DNA of 64,000 bases from Geodermatophilus obscurus DSM 43160. Its GTDB lineage: Bacteria; Actinomycetota; Actinomycetes; Mycobacteriales; Geodermatophilaceae. The notes beneath the pieces were generated by a model, which was not told where the DNA came from, did not search any database, and was given only the letters and a program-made list of their open reading frames with translations. The translations under genes and the position numbers were made by a program. Of this stretch, positions 54,826 to 62,740 are shown in pieces; positions within the stretch are counted from its first letter, which is position 1; every line of letters starts with the position of its first letter. The stretch spans positions 806,001 to 870,000 of the forward strand of contig NC_013757.1 of NCBI RefSeq assembly GCF_000025345.1. Direction: 5' to 3'.

Positions 54826-54883
54826 GAAGGACCCCCCTGCCCCCCGCAGCTCGCAAGCTCGCAGCGGGCCCCTGCAGGGGGGC
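54826..54883. repeat. Palindromic intergenic repeat, copy 5
   Basis: The copy begins AGAAGGACCCCCCTGCCCC right after the stop of the small gene, contains CTCGCAAGCTCGCAGCGGG and ends CCCCTGCAGGGGGGCC. Its distal end lies close to the ribosome-binding site of the acyl-CoA ligase. Confidence 0.75.
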
Positions 54884-54903
54884 CGACATCGAGGAGGAAG
54901 AGC

Positions 54904-56559
54904 ATGACCCAGCCCGCGCTGCCGTCCTACAGCAGTGGCACCTCGACCGTTCCGCTCCTCGGGGACACGATCGGCGCCAACCTGGACCGGACGGCGACGC
55001 GGGTGGGCGACCACGAGGCGCTGGTGGAGTGCGCCACGGGTCGCCGCTTCAGCTATCCGGAGTTCGTCGCCGAGGTCGACGCGGTCGCCCTGGGGCTGGA
55101 CGCGCTGGGCGTCGCCAAGGGCGACCGGGTCGGCATCTGGGCTCCCAACTGCGCCGAGTGGGCGTTCGTGCAGTACGCGACGGCGAAGCTCGGCGCGATC
55201 CTGGTCAACATCAACCCGGCCTACCGCACCCACGAGCTGGCCTACGTGCTGGAGCAGGCCGGCATCTCGGTGCTGGTGAGCGCGCCGGAGTTCAGGACCA
55301 GCGACTACCGGGCGATGGTCGCGGAGGTCCGCGAGGACTGCCCCGACCTGCGGGAGGTCCTGTTCCTCGGGGACGACGCGTGGGAGCAGCTGCTGACCAC
55401 CGGGCGGGCGGGCGACCGGGAGCTCCTGGTCCGGCGCGAGGCCGAGCTGTCGGCCGACGACCCGATCAACATCCAGTACACGTCGGGCACGACCGGCTTC
55501 CCCAAGGGTGCCACGCTCACCCACCACAACCTGCTCAACAACGGGTTCTTCGTGGGCGAGGGCTGCGGCTACACCGAGGCCGACCGGATCTGCATCCCGG
55601 TGCCCTACTACCACTGCTTCGGCATGGGCATGGGCAACCTGGCGGCCACCAGCCACGGCGCCACGATGGTCATCCCCGCGCCCGGCTTCGACCCGGCGGC
55701 CACGTTGCGGGCGGTGCAGGACGAGCGGTGCACCTCGCTGTACGGCGTCCCGACGATGTTCATCGCCGAGCTGGCGCTGCCGGACTTCGGCACCTACGAC
55801 CTCTCCAGCCTGCGCACCGGCATCATGGCCGGCTCGCCGTGCCCGGTGGAGGTGATGAAGCGGGTGGTCTCGGAGATGGGCATGACGGAGGTGACCATCT
55901 GCTACGGGATGACCGAGACCTCGCCGGTCTCCACCCAGACCGGCGCCGACGACGACCTCGACCGGCGCACCTCCACCGTCGGGCGGGTGCACCCGCACCT
56001 GGAGGTCAAGGTGATCGACCCCGAGACCGGACTGACCGTGCCACGGGGGACGCCGGGGGAGTTCTGCACCCGCGGCTACTCGGTGATGCTCGGCTACTGG
56101 GACGAGCCGGAGAAGACCGCGGAGGTCATCGACGCCGCCCGCTGGATGCACACCGGCGACCTCGCGGTCATGGACGCCGAGGGCTACCTCAACATCGTCG
56201 GCCGGATCAAGGACATGGTCATCCGCGGCGGCGAGAACGTGTACCCGCGCGAGGTCGAGGAGTTCCTCTACACCCACCCCGACGTGGTCGACGCCCAGGT
56301 CATCGGGGTGCCCGACGAGCGCTTCGGCGAGGAGCTCATGGCCTGGGTGCGGCTGCGCGAGGGCGCCGAGCCGCTCACTCCCGAGGCGCTGCGCCAGTTC
56401 TGCAGCGGCAGGCTGGCCCACTACAAGATCCCGCGCTACGTCAAGATCGTCGACGGGTTCCCGATGACGGTCACCGGCAAGGTGCGCAAGGTCGAGATGC
56501 GCGAGGTCTCGGTCCGGGAGCTCGGGCTGGAGGCGGCCGAGGCGGTCCGCAACGCCTGA
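54904..56559 (+). CDS. Acyl-CoA ligase (AMP-binding, FadD-type)
   Basis: The protein has 551 residues from the ATG at 54,904 (GAGGAGG 9 nt upstream). AMP-binding motifs: P-loop [20 protein letters not shown], the A5 motif [12 protein letters not shown]7 [21 protein letters not shown]8 [16 protein letters not shown], and catalytic Lys in [12 protein letters not shown]. It resembles actinobacterial fatty-acid or carboxylic-acid CoA ligases. No other fatty-acid genes adjoin it. Substrate length cannot be read. Confidence 0.92.
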   Translation: MTQPALPSYSSGTSTVPLLGDTIGANLDRTATRVGDHEALVECATGRRFSYPEFVAEVDAVALGLDALGVAKGDRVGIWAPNCAEWAFVQYATAKLGAILVNINPAYRTHELAYVLEQAGISVLVSAPEFRTSDYRAMVAEVREDCPDLREVLFLGDDAWEQLLTTGRAGDRELLVRREAELSADDPINIQYTSGTTGFPKGATLTHHNLLNNGFFVGEGCGYTEADRICIPVPYYHCFGMGMGNLAATSHGATMVIPAPGFDPAATLRAVQDERCTSLYGVPTMFIAELALPDFGTYDLSSLRTGIMAGSPCPVEVMKRVVSEMGMTEVTICYGMTETSPVSTQTGADDDLDRRTSTVGRVHPHLEVKVIDPETGLTVPRGTPGEFCTRGYSVMLGYWDEPEKTAEVIDAARWMHTGDLAVMDAEGYLNIVGRIKDMVIRGGENVYPREVEEFLYTHPDVVDAQVIGVPDERFGEELMAWVRLREGAEPLTPEALRQFCSGRLAHYKIPRYVKIVDGFPMTVTGKVRKVEMREVSVRELGLEAAEAVRNA

Positions 56560-56560
56560 C

Positions 56561-56617
56561 GGAGGACCCTTCCAACCCCACCCTCGCGGGCTCGCGGCGG
56601 TGCCCTGGAGGGGGTCG
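56561..56617. repeat. Palindromic intergenic repeat, copy 6 (diverged)
   Basis: The segment GGAGGACCCTTCCAACCCC, CTCGCGGGCTCGCGGCGG and CCCTGGAGGGG follows the ligase stop and touches the convergent phosphatase gene stop. It keeps the core but has lost much of the left arm. Confidence 0.65.
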
Positions 56618-56621
56618 TTGC

Positions 56622-57395
56622 TCAAGCGGGTGCGCAGGGCACCACCAGGGCCCGGTGGTCCGACAGCGGCAGCCGCACGGACTCGGCCGGACCGGTCGCG
56701 GCGATCGGTCCGCGGGCCAGCACGTGGTCCAGCTGCCGGGCCGGCTCGTCGACCGGGAAGGTCGGCGTCGTGGCCGGCGCCAGCGGCCGCAGCCCGCTGA
56801 CCCGCTCCGCCTGGCCGGCCTGCATGTTCAGGTCGCCCATCAGCACCAGCGGCTCGCGGGTCCCGGTGAGCGACCGCACCAGCTTCGACAGCTGCAGCGC
56901 GCCCCAGCCCGGGACGAACGACAGGTGGGTGTTGCAGACTGTGAACTGGCCCGACGGCCCGTCGAGGACGGCGGCGACGGCGACCCTCGGCTCGTCGCCC
57001 ACCAGCTTCGGGCGGGGGGCGCCGCGGAACCAGACCGGTACCCGGCTGCGCAGCGCGGGCAGCCGCACCACCCGCCAGGACACCACCGGGTAGCGCGACA
57101 GCAGCGCGATGCCGTAGGTCGCCGACCCCGGTTGCTCGTCGCCGGTGGCGGCCATCCAGGTGCCGCCAGGGGTGCCGTGCAGCGCCGCCACGAACTGGGA
57201 GTCGACCGCGCCCATCGCCTCGGCGGCGACCGCGGTGAGGTCCGAGCCGAGGGATCGGGGCTGGTCCCGGTCGACCTCCTGCAGCCCCAGCACGTCGGCG
57301 TCGAGGTCCTTCACCGCGGTGGCGAGGCGCTCGACGTCGACCCGGTCGTCGACCGGCGAGCGGCCGTGGAGGATGTTGAAGGTCGCGATCCGCAC
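56622..57395 (-). CDS. Endonuclease/exonuclease/phosphatase (EEP) family protein
   Basis: The protein has 257 residues from the GTG at 57,395. EEP motifs: VRIATFNILHGRSPVDDRVD, VLGLQEVDRDQPRSLGSDL, VCNTHLSFVPGWGALQL, VLMGDLNMQAGQAERVSG and LPLSDHRALVVP. It has the metal- and catalytic-site residues of the DNase I/sphingomyelinase fold. It could act on DNA, phosphoinositides or other phosphoesters. No signal peptide is visible, so it should be cytoplasmic. Confidence 0.88.
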   Translation of the reverse strand: MRIATFNILHGRSPVDDRVDVERLATAVKDLDADVLGLQEVDRDQPRSLGSDLTAVAAEAMGAVDSQFVAALHGTPGGTWMAATGDEQPGSATYGIALLSRYPVVSWRVVRLPALRSRVPVWFRGAPRPKLVGDEPRVAVAAVLDGPSGQFTVCNTHLSFVPGWGALQLSKLVRSLTGTREPLVLMGDLNMQAGQAERVSGLRPLAPATTPTFPVDEPARQLDHVLARGPIAATGPAESVRLPLSDHRALVVPCAPA

Positions 57396-57471
57396 GGCTG
57401 TTCCTGTGCCCCGCGGGCCGCCGTCCACACCGCCACGTTCCGGCGGGCGAACCCCGGGTAGCAGCCACTGC

Positions 57472-58041
57472 GTGCAGCCCTCGGACCGCGACGAGATCCG
57501 TGACCTCCTCAAGCGCGTCGCCGTGGCGCTGAAACAGGGCGACGTCCCCTTCGCGCTGTGCGGCGGCTACGCCGCCTGGGTCCGCGGGGCCCCGGAGCCC
57601 GACCACGACGCGGACTTCCTGGTGCCGGCGGCGGAGTCCGAGCGGGCGGCCAAGGTGCTGGCCGAGGCCGGGCTGGAGGTCGTCGACCCGCCCGAGGACT
57701 GGCTGACCAAGGTCGTCCAGGGCGGCTCGTTCATCGACGTCCTCTGGCGGACCTGCGGCGTCCCGGTCGAGCAGGACCTCATCGACCGGGCCGAGGACAT
57801 GCCGGTGCTGTCGGTGCACATGCCGGTGCTCGAGGCCACCGACATCGTCGTCACCAAGCTCATGACCCTGGACGAGCACTACTGCGACTATGGGCGGCTG
57901 CTGCCGGTGGCCCGGGCACTGCGTGAGCAGGTCGACTGGGACCGGGTGCGCCGCGAGGTGGCCGGCAACGACTTCGCCGCGGTCTTCCTCGTGCTGCTCG
58001 ACCGGCTCGGCATCGTCGAGCTGCCGGTCAACGAGGGCTGA
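57472..58041 (+). CDS. Nucleotidyltransferase-fold protein
   Basis: The protein has 189 residues from the GTG at 57,472. It has the minimal nucleotidyltransferase pattern VPFALCGGYAAWVRGAPEPD then HDADFLVPAAESERA, where GG and DxD-like acidic residues would bind nucleotide and metal, and ATDIVVTKLMTLDEHYCDYG later. It resembles stand-alone NTases of the AbiEii/DUF6036-type group, but I see no HEPN or toxin partner. It may act on a nucleic acid or a small substrate. The 3' end overlaps the DUF202 gene by 14 bp. Confidence 0.65.
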   Translation: MQPSDRDEIRDLLKRVAVALKQGDVPFALCGGYAAWVRGAPEPDHDADFLVPAAESERAAKVLAEAGLEVVDPPEDWLTKVVQGGSFIDVLWRTCGVPVEQDLIDRAEDMPVLSVHMPVLEATDIVVTKLMTLDEHYCDYGRLLPVARALREQVDWDRVRREVAGNDFAAVFLVLLDRLGIVELPVNEG

Positions 58042-58348
58042 GCACCGCGACGAGGGCGGCGCCCGCCACCGTGACGACGACGGCGGTGACCAGCAGTGCC
58101 AGGCGCGGCACCGCCACGCCCGTCCCGCGGTCGCCGGCCCGCTCCACCGCCCGCGCGCGCAGCGGTGCCAGCCCGCCCAGCACGCCGAGGCCCAGCAGCG
58201 CCACCGCGCCGGCCACGGCCAGCCGCACCGGCGCGTTGCCGGTCGCCGCCTCGCGGGCCAGCAGGCCGGCGACGGCGAGCACGCCCAGGCCGGTGCGTTG
58301 CCAGGACAGGACGGTGCGCTCCGGCTGCGTCTCCCGGCTCCCGTTCAC
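58028..58348 (-). CDS. DUF202 membrane protein 1
   Basis: The protein has 106 residues from the GTG at 58,348. It matches DUF202: RTVLSWQRTGLGVLAVAGLL, with three membrane helices (about 16-36, 45-65, 80-103). The GTG overlaps the stop of DUF202 protein 2 (GTGA). Function is unknown; paired DUF202 genes are common in actinobacteria. Confidence 0.82.
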   Translation of the reverse strand: MNGSRETQPERTVLSWQRTGLGVLAVAGLLAREAATGNAPVRLAVAGAVALLGLGVLGGLAPLRARAVERAGDRGTGVAVPRLALLVTAVVVTVAGAALVAVLSPR

Positions 58349-58692
58349 CCGCGCAGCACCTCGACGCCCACGAGGACGGCCACGACGACGAGGACGGCGG
58401 CCACCGCGGCGACCAGCGCCGGCAGCACGCGGCTGGACGGCAGCGGCCGGTCGGCGGTGATCGCCTGCTCGTTGCGCCGCCAGCGCACGTAGCCGCCCAC
58501 CGCCGCGCCCAGCCCGGTCAGCACGAGCGCCACCGCCACCGCGGCGCTGCCCCAGGGGACGCCGAGGTCGGGGGCGAACTCCGCGACCGCGACCCCGCCG
58601 GCGACCAGCGCCAGTCCGGTGCGCAGCCAGGCCAGCAGCGTGCGCTCGTTGGCCAGCGTGAAGCGGTAGTCGGGGTGGTCGGCAGGCGGCAC
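58345..58692 (-). CDS. DUF202 membrane protein 2 (YidH-like)
   Basis: The protein has 115 residues. Signature DYRFTLANERTLLAWLRTGL, three membrane helices (about 20-40, 48-68, 88-112) and RWRRNEQAITADRPLP between them. It starts at 58,692 (GTG), 157 bp from the divergent cold-shock gene. It is the upstream gene of the translationally coupled pair. Confidence 0.85.
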   Translation of the reverse strand: MPPADHPDYRFTLANERTLLAWLRTGLALVAGGVAVAEFAPDLGVPWGSAAVAVALVLTGLGAAVGGYVRWRRNEQAITADRPLPSSRVLPALVAAVAAVLVVVAVLVGVEVLRG

Positions 58693-58848
58693 CGCGCCAG
58701 GCTAGGTCGGGTCCGGGAGGCGGGCGGCGCAATACCGGTGGGACGACGTCCCTCGGCGACTAACCTGACAGCAGCGGCCGCCCGGGCCGCGCCCGTCCTC
58801 CCCGGCCCGGTGCCGGGGCCGCCCGCGACCGACGACTGAGGGATCAAC

Positions 58849-59244
58849 GTGCCCACCGGCAGAGTCAAGTGGTTCAACCCGGAGAAGGGGTTCGGCTTCC
58901 TCTCGCGCGAGGACGGCCCGGACGTCTTCGTGCACAAGGACGCCCTCCCGTCCGGCACCAGTGAGCTCAAGCCCGGGCAGCGGGTGGAGTTCGGCATCGT
59001 CGCCGGCCGCCGCGGCGACCAGGCGCTGCAGGTACGGGTCCTCGACCCGCTGCCGTCGGTCACGGCGGCGCACGCCGAGCGGTCCCGCAAGAAGCCCGAC
59101 GAGTTGGTGCCGATCATCGAGGACCTCATCAAGTTGCTCGACGACGTCGGCGAGGGCCTGCGCCGCGGCCGGCACCCCGACCGGCCGGAGGCCCGCAAGG
59201 TCGCCTCGGTGCTGCGCGCGGTCGCCACCGACCTGGAGCACTGA
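58849..59244 (+). CDS. Cold-shock domain protein with C-terminal extension
   Basis: The protein has 131 residues from the GTG at 58,849. The first 67 residues are a cold-shock domain: [23 protein letters not shown]2 DVFVHKDAL. The remaining 64 residues are helical and charged ([40 protein letters not shown]), without known domain. The mycobacterial CspB-like proteins have the same two-part build. It binds RNA or ssDNA, with the tail perhaps for a partner protein. Gene order with DUF2771, MFS and DUF3027 resembles the mycobacterial cspB region. Confidence 0.9.
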   Translation: MPTGRVKWFNPEKGFGFLSREDGPDVFVHKDALPSGTSELKPGQRVEFGIVAGRRGDQALQVRVLDPLPSVTAAHAERSRKKPDELVPIIEDLIKLLDDVGEGLRRGRHPDRPEARKVASVLRAVATDLEH

Positions 59245-59351
59245 GGAAGGACCCCCTTGCCCCCGCCACTCGCAGGCTCGCGGCGGGGCCCGGGACGGGC
59301 CGTTCCAGCACGTCACCAGGCTCGCGGCGGGGGCAGGGAGGTCCTTCTTCA
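59245..59351. repeat. Palindromic intergenic repeat, copy 7
   Basis: The copy AAGGACCCCCTTGCCCC, CTCGCAGGCTCGCGGCGGGG, then a second CAGGCTCGCGGCGGGGGCAG and closing arm AGGTCCTTCTTC exactly fills the gap between convergent cold-shock and DUF2771 genes. The duplicated core suggests two overlapping units. Confidence 0.75.
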
Positions 59352-59831
59352 GCCCTGGGGTGCGGGCGGGGGCGACTCCGTCGCCGTCCCGCCCCGGGTG
59401 CCACCGGCGCGCAGGAAGCCGATCGGCCACGCCCCGCTGAAGCCCTCGCAGTCCTCGACGGCGTCCTCGACGACGACGAGGTAGAACGCCGGTGGGACGA
59501 CGTCGTTGCTGTTGAGCTCCAACACGGCCTCGCCGGGGTCGACCGGCGCCTCGCCGAGCAGCTCCGCCAGCCCCTCGTCGAAGACCTGCACGCTCCAGCC
59601 GCGCTCGGCCACCGCGTCGGGCACGGTGAGCCGGATGGTGGTGTCGGGGGAGACCTCGACGTACGGCGGGGCGGCGTCGTAGCGCTGCCCCTCGCCGTCC
59701 ACGCAGTACTGCGTGGGGGCGGCCTCCACCCGCTGCGGGCCGGCCTCCACCACGACGTCCTGAGGTCCGGAGGGCTCCGACCCGCAGCCGGCCAGCAGCA
59801 GGACGACGGCCGTGAGCGCGACGCGCCTCAC
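59349..59831 (-). CDS. DUF2771 lipoprotein
   Basis: The protein has 160 residues from the GTG at 59,831. Signal VRRVALTAVVLLLAGCGSEP has a lipobox LAGC, so it should be lipid-anchored outside the membrane. The body (PQRVEAAPTQYCVDGEGQRY, STVRLTVPDA-like strands, WSVQVFDEG) matches the DUF2771 family, an actinobacterial group of unknown role. Its start overlaps the stop of the upstream MFS gene by GTGA, so expression is coupled. Confidence 0.85.
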   Translation of the reverse strand: MRRVALTAVVLLLAGCGSEPSGPQDVVVEAGPQRVEAAPTQYCVDGEGQRYDAAPPYVEVSPDTTIRLTVPDAVAERGWSVQVFDEGLAELLGEAPVDPGEAVLELNSNDVVPPAFYLVVVEDAVEDCEGFSGAWPIGFLRAGGTRGGTATESPPPAPQG

Positions 59832-61375
59832 GAGAGCCGTTCCAGCGGGTCGGGAACGGCGCCCGCAGGCGGCATCGGGGCGGTCGGCGCCGGCCGACGG
59901 CGGCGGGGGCCCCAGAGCAAGAGCCCGACGGCGAGCACGAGCAGCGCGGCGGCGACGGTGAAGCCCAGCCAGCCGGTCGGCGGCAGGGCGATGCCGAACG
60001 CGCCACCGACGACCCAGGACAGCTGCAGCACCGTCTCCGATCGGGCGAACGCCGAGGCCCGCAGGCTCTCGGGGACCTCGCGCTGGATGATCGCGTCGAG
60101 GGCGACCTTGCCCAGGGCGTTGGCGACGGCGGCCACGCCGGCCACCAGGGCGGCCATCGCGAAGCTGTAGAAGACCGCCGCGACGACGGTGATGGCCGCC
60201 GCGGTGCCCGCCGACCACAGCACCACCCGGTCGGGGTCGGCACGATGCAGCCGGGAGCCGACGGCGGTGCCCAGCACGCTGCCCACGCCGGCTGCCCCCG
60301 CGACCGCGCCGAGCGCCAGCGTGCCCTGCCAGCCGCCCTCCACCGTGGCCTGCACCAGGAACGCGGAGAAGATCGTCAGGAACCCGCCGAGCCCGCGCAG
60401 CGCGGCGTTGGCGCGCAGGGCCACGACCACCCGCGGGTTCACCGGGCGGCGGCGCCCGGTCGCCACCGGCTGCGGTGCGGTGGACAGCACGTCGGCGGGG
60501 AGCTCACCCGTGGGGACGTCGACGTGGTGGGGCAGCCGCACCGCGAGCACCGCGCCGCAGCCGAACACCGCGGCGGTGGCCCACAGCAGCCACGGGAAGC
60601 CCAGCGCCCAGGCCAGCCCGGCGCCGATCCCGCCGAAGACACCGGCGGTGAGCAGGCCGAACACCGACGTGCGCGCGTTGGCCGACGTCAGCGACATCGC
60701 CCCGGGCAGCACGCGGGGGACCACCGCGGCCCGCAGCACGTTGTGCGCCTTGGACAGCACCAGCACGCCCAGCGCCGCCGGGTAGAGCCAGAGGTCGTCG
60801 AAGTGGGCGGCCATCACCACCGCCAGCGCGGCCCGGCCGAGCTGGCTGACGGCCATCGCCCAGCGGCGGCCGCGCTGCAGCCGGTCGAGCAGCGGCCCGA
60901 CCACCGGGGCGACGACCGCGAACGGCGCCATCGTCACCAGCAGGTAGAGCGCCACGTTGCTGCGCTGGGCGTCGGTGGTGGCGGCGAAGAAGAGCGTGCC
61001 GGCCAGCGAGACGGCGATCATCGCGTCGCCGGCCATGTGCAGGGCGTTGACCCACAACAGCCTGGCCAGCCCGCTCTGGCCGGCGCCGTCGGCTCGGCTG
61101 GCCGTCTGCACCCGGCGGACGGCGGCCCCGGTCAGCTCGCGGGTGCGGGCGGCCGCGACCCGGGTGACCGTCGGCTTGCGCGGCGGCGGGGGCAGCGGAG
61201 CGGCCGGCGGCAGGGCCGCGGTCGGCGGCGCTCCGCCGTCCCCGGCCGTCGGCAGCGGGCGGGTGGCCGGCCGCTGCACGCCCAGCGGTGCCGTCTCCGC
61301 CCCCGGGGCCCCCGTCGGCTGCGGGCGCCGGCGCAGGGCCCGGCGACGGGCGCCGGGGAGGCGGGGCGACGACAC
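59828..61375 (-). CDS. MFS transporter
   Basis: The protein has about 515 residues from the GTG at 61,375. The first 80 residues are Arg/Pro-rich and unstructured; about 12 membrane helices follow (LLWVNALHMAGDAMIAVSLA, LYLLVTMAPFAVVAPVVGPL, and so on), with the MFS loop LLDRLQRGRRW and a second-half helix ITVVAAVFYSFAMAALVAGV. The DUF2771 lipoprotein gene is coupled to its 3' end. The substrate is unknown. In mycobacteria a similar pair occurs beside cspB. Confidence 0.85.
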   Translation of the reverse strand: MSSPRLPGARRRALRRRPQPTGAPGAETAPLGVQRPATRPLPTAGDGGAPPTAALPPAAPLPPPPRKPTVTRVAAARTRELTGAAVRRVQTASRADGAGQSGLARLLWVNALHMAGDAMIAVSLAGTLFFAATTDAQRSNVALYLLVTMAPFAVVAPVVGPLLDRLQRGRRWAMAVSQLGRAALAVVMAAHFDDLWLYPAALGVLVLSKAHNVLRAAVVPRVLPGAMSLTSANARTSVFGLLTAGVFGGIGAGLAWALGFPWLLWATAAVFGCGAVLAVRLPHHVDVPTGELPADVLSTAPQPVATGRRRPVNPRVVVALRANAALRGLGGFLTIFSAFLVQATVEGGWQGTLALGAVAGAAGVGSVLGTAVGSRLHRADPDRVVLWSAGTAAAITVVAAVFYSFAMAALVAGVAAVANALGKVALDAIIQREVPESLRASAFARSETVLQLSWVVGGAFGIALPPTGWLGFTVAAALLVLAVGLLLWGPRRRRPAPTAPMPPAGAVPDPLERLS

Positions 61376-61462
61376 GGGCCCATGGTGCCGCACCCACCTG
61401 GGGGAACGCGGACAGCGCCCCCGTGCCTCCTGGCCGCTCCCCGCGTCAGGGAGAATGGCGCC

Positions 61463-62266
61463 GTGGCCCAGTTCTCCGACCCCGCTGACGCGGGGAGCGA
61501 CGTGCCCAGCACCGCCGTCGAGCAGGCGCGGGCTGCGGCGGTCGAGACCGCCGGGTCCCCCGACCTGGTCGGCGAGCACCTCGGCGCGACCCCCGAGGCG
61601 CCGTCGGCCGTGCCGGTGGGCGAGGACCTCGGCGAGGTGGTCACCCACTCCTTCGCCAGCCGGCTGCCCGGCTACGTCGGCTGGTACTGGGCGGTCACCC
61701 TCGCGCGGGTGCCGGGCGAGGAGCAGGTGACCGTCGACGAGGTCGTGCTGCTGCCCGGCGAGCAGGCGCTGCTGGCCCCCGCCTGGGTGCCGTGGCACGA
61801 GCGGCTGCGCCCCGGGGACCTCTCGGTCGGCGACGTGCTGCCCTCGACCGAGGACGACCCCCGGCTGGTCCCCGGCTACACCACCGACGACGACTCCGCC
61901 GACGACCCCGAGGGTTCCGTCGTCGCCTCCGAGGTCGGTCTCGGCCGGGAGCGGGTCATGTCCCGGGAGGGGCGCGAGGAGACCGCGGCCCGCTGGAGCG
62001 CGGGGGAGTTCGGCCCGCGCTCCGCGATGGCACGCCAGGCGCCCGGACCCTGCGGCACCTGCGGGTTCTTCCTGCCGCTGGCCGGCTCGCTGCGGCACGG
62101 CTTCGGCGCGTGCGGCAACGTCTACGCCCCGGCCGACGGCCGCGTGGTCACCGTCGACTACGGCTGCGGCGCGCACAGCCAGGCCACGCTGGCGGCCGAC
62201 GACGCGACCGAGGTCGTGCGCTCCGCCCGCTACGACACCGGCACCTTCGACGTGTTGTCGGACTGA
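61463..62266 (+). CDS. DUF3027 protein
   Basis: The protein has 267 residues from the GTG at 61,463, after AGGGAG. It matches DUF3027: YVGWYWAVTLARVPGEEQVT, VDEVVLLPGEQALLAPAWVP, WHERLRPGDLSVGDVLP, and a C-terminal Cys pattern CGTCGFFLPLAGSLRHGFGA and CGNVYAP with DYGCGAHS, which probably binds zinc. Family function is unknown. It is divergent from the MFS gene, as in the mycobacterial block. Confidence 0.9.
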   Translation: MAQFSDPADAGSDVPSTAVEQARAAAVETAGSPDLVGEHLGATPEAPSAVPVGEDLGEVVTHSFASRLPGYVGWYWAVTLARVPGEEQVTVDEVVLLPGEQALLAPAWVPWHERLRPGDLSVGDVLPSTEDDPRLVPGYTTDDDSADDPEGSVVASEVGLGRERVMSREGREETAARWSAGEFGPRSAMARQAPGPCGTCGFFLPLAGSLRHGFGACGNVYAPADGRVVTVDYGCGAHSQATLAADDATEVVRSARYDTGTFDVLSD

Positions 62267-62366
62267 GCCGAGGCTCGCTCCCGACCGGCCGGCTCCGTGG
62301 GCGGGCGGCCCGCTCGCAGGCCCCCCGTCGGCCCCGTCGGCCGCGTCCTCCGGACGGGGTCCTCCG

Positions 62367-62588
62367 TCAGTCCCGGCGGCCGAGCTGCCCCTGCAGGCGC
62401 ATCACGCCCAGGCCCACGCCGGCCAGCGCGATGCCGGCGACGCAGGTCCAGGTCCACATCCGGTCCACCCGGTCGCCGAGCAGCAGCAGGACCACCAGCG
62501 CCACGACCCACACCGCCGTCCCGGCCAGGACCACCCGCACGGTGTTCACACGCAGCGGGGGAGGGGCCTGCTTGGCCGGTCGGGGCAC
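62367..62588 (-). CDS. DUF2530 small membrane protein
   Basis: The protein has 73 residues from the GTG at 62,588. It matches DUF2530: PPLRVNTVRVVLAGTAVWVV, two membrane helices (about 20-38 and 47-65). Function is unknown. It is convergent with DUF3027 and divergent from the permease gene. Confidence 0.85.
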   Translation of the reverse strand: MPRPAKQAPPPLRVNTVRVVLAGTAVWVVALVVLLLLGDRVDRMWTWTCVAGIALAGVGLGVMRLQGQLGRRD

Positions 62589-62740
62589 GCCCTGACCCTA
62601 GGACCTGGGGTCCCCGGGGCGCGTGTCACCTGGTCGGAACACGGGTGTGGCACGCTGTCGCCGCTCATCGCAGTCCCCACCGGTCAGCCGGCGCGCTCCC
62701 CCGCCGCACGCTGGCCCGGCCGCGCGCCCGGAGAGTCGTC

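Noticed and set aside
57472..58041. MNT/HEPN or AbiE toxin-antitoxin system
   Set aside because: The nucleotidyltransferase-like protein has no HEPN or AbiEi partner on either side.
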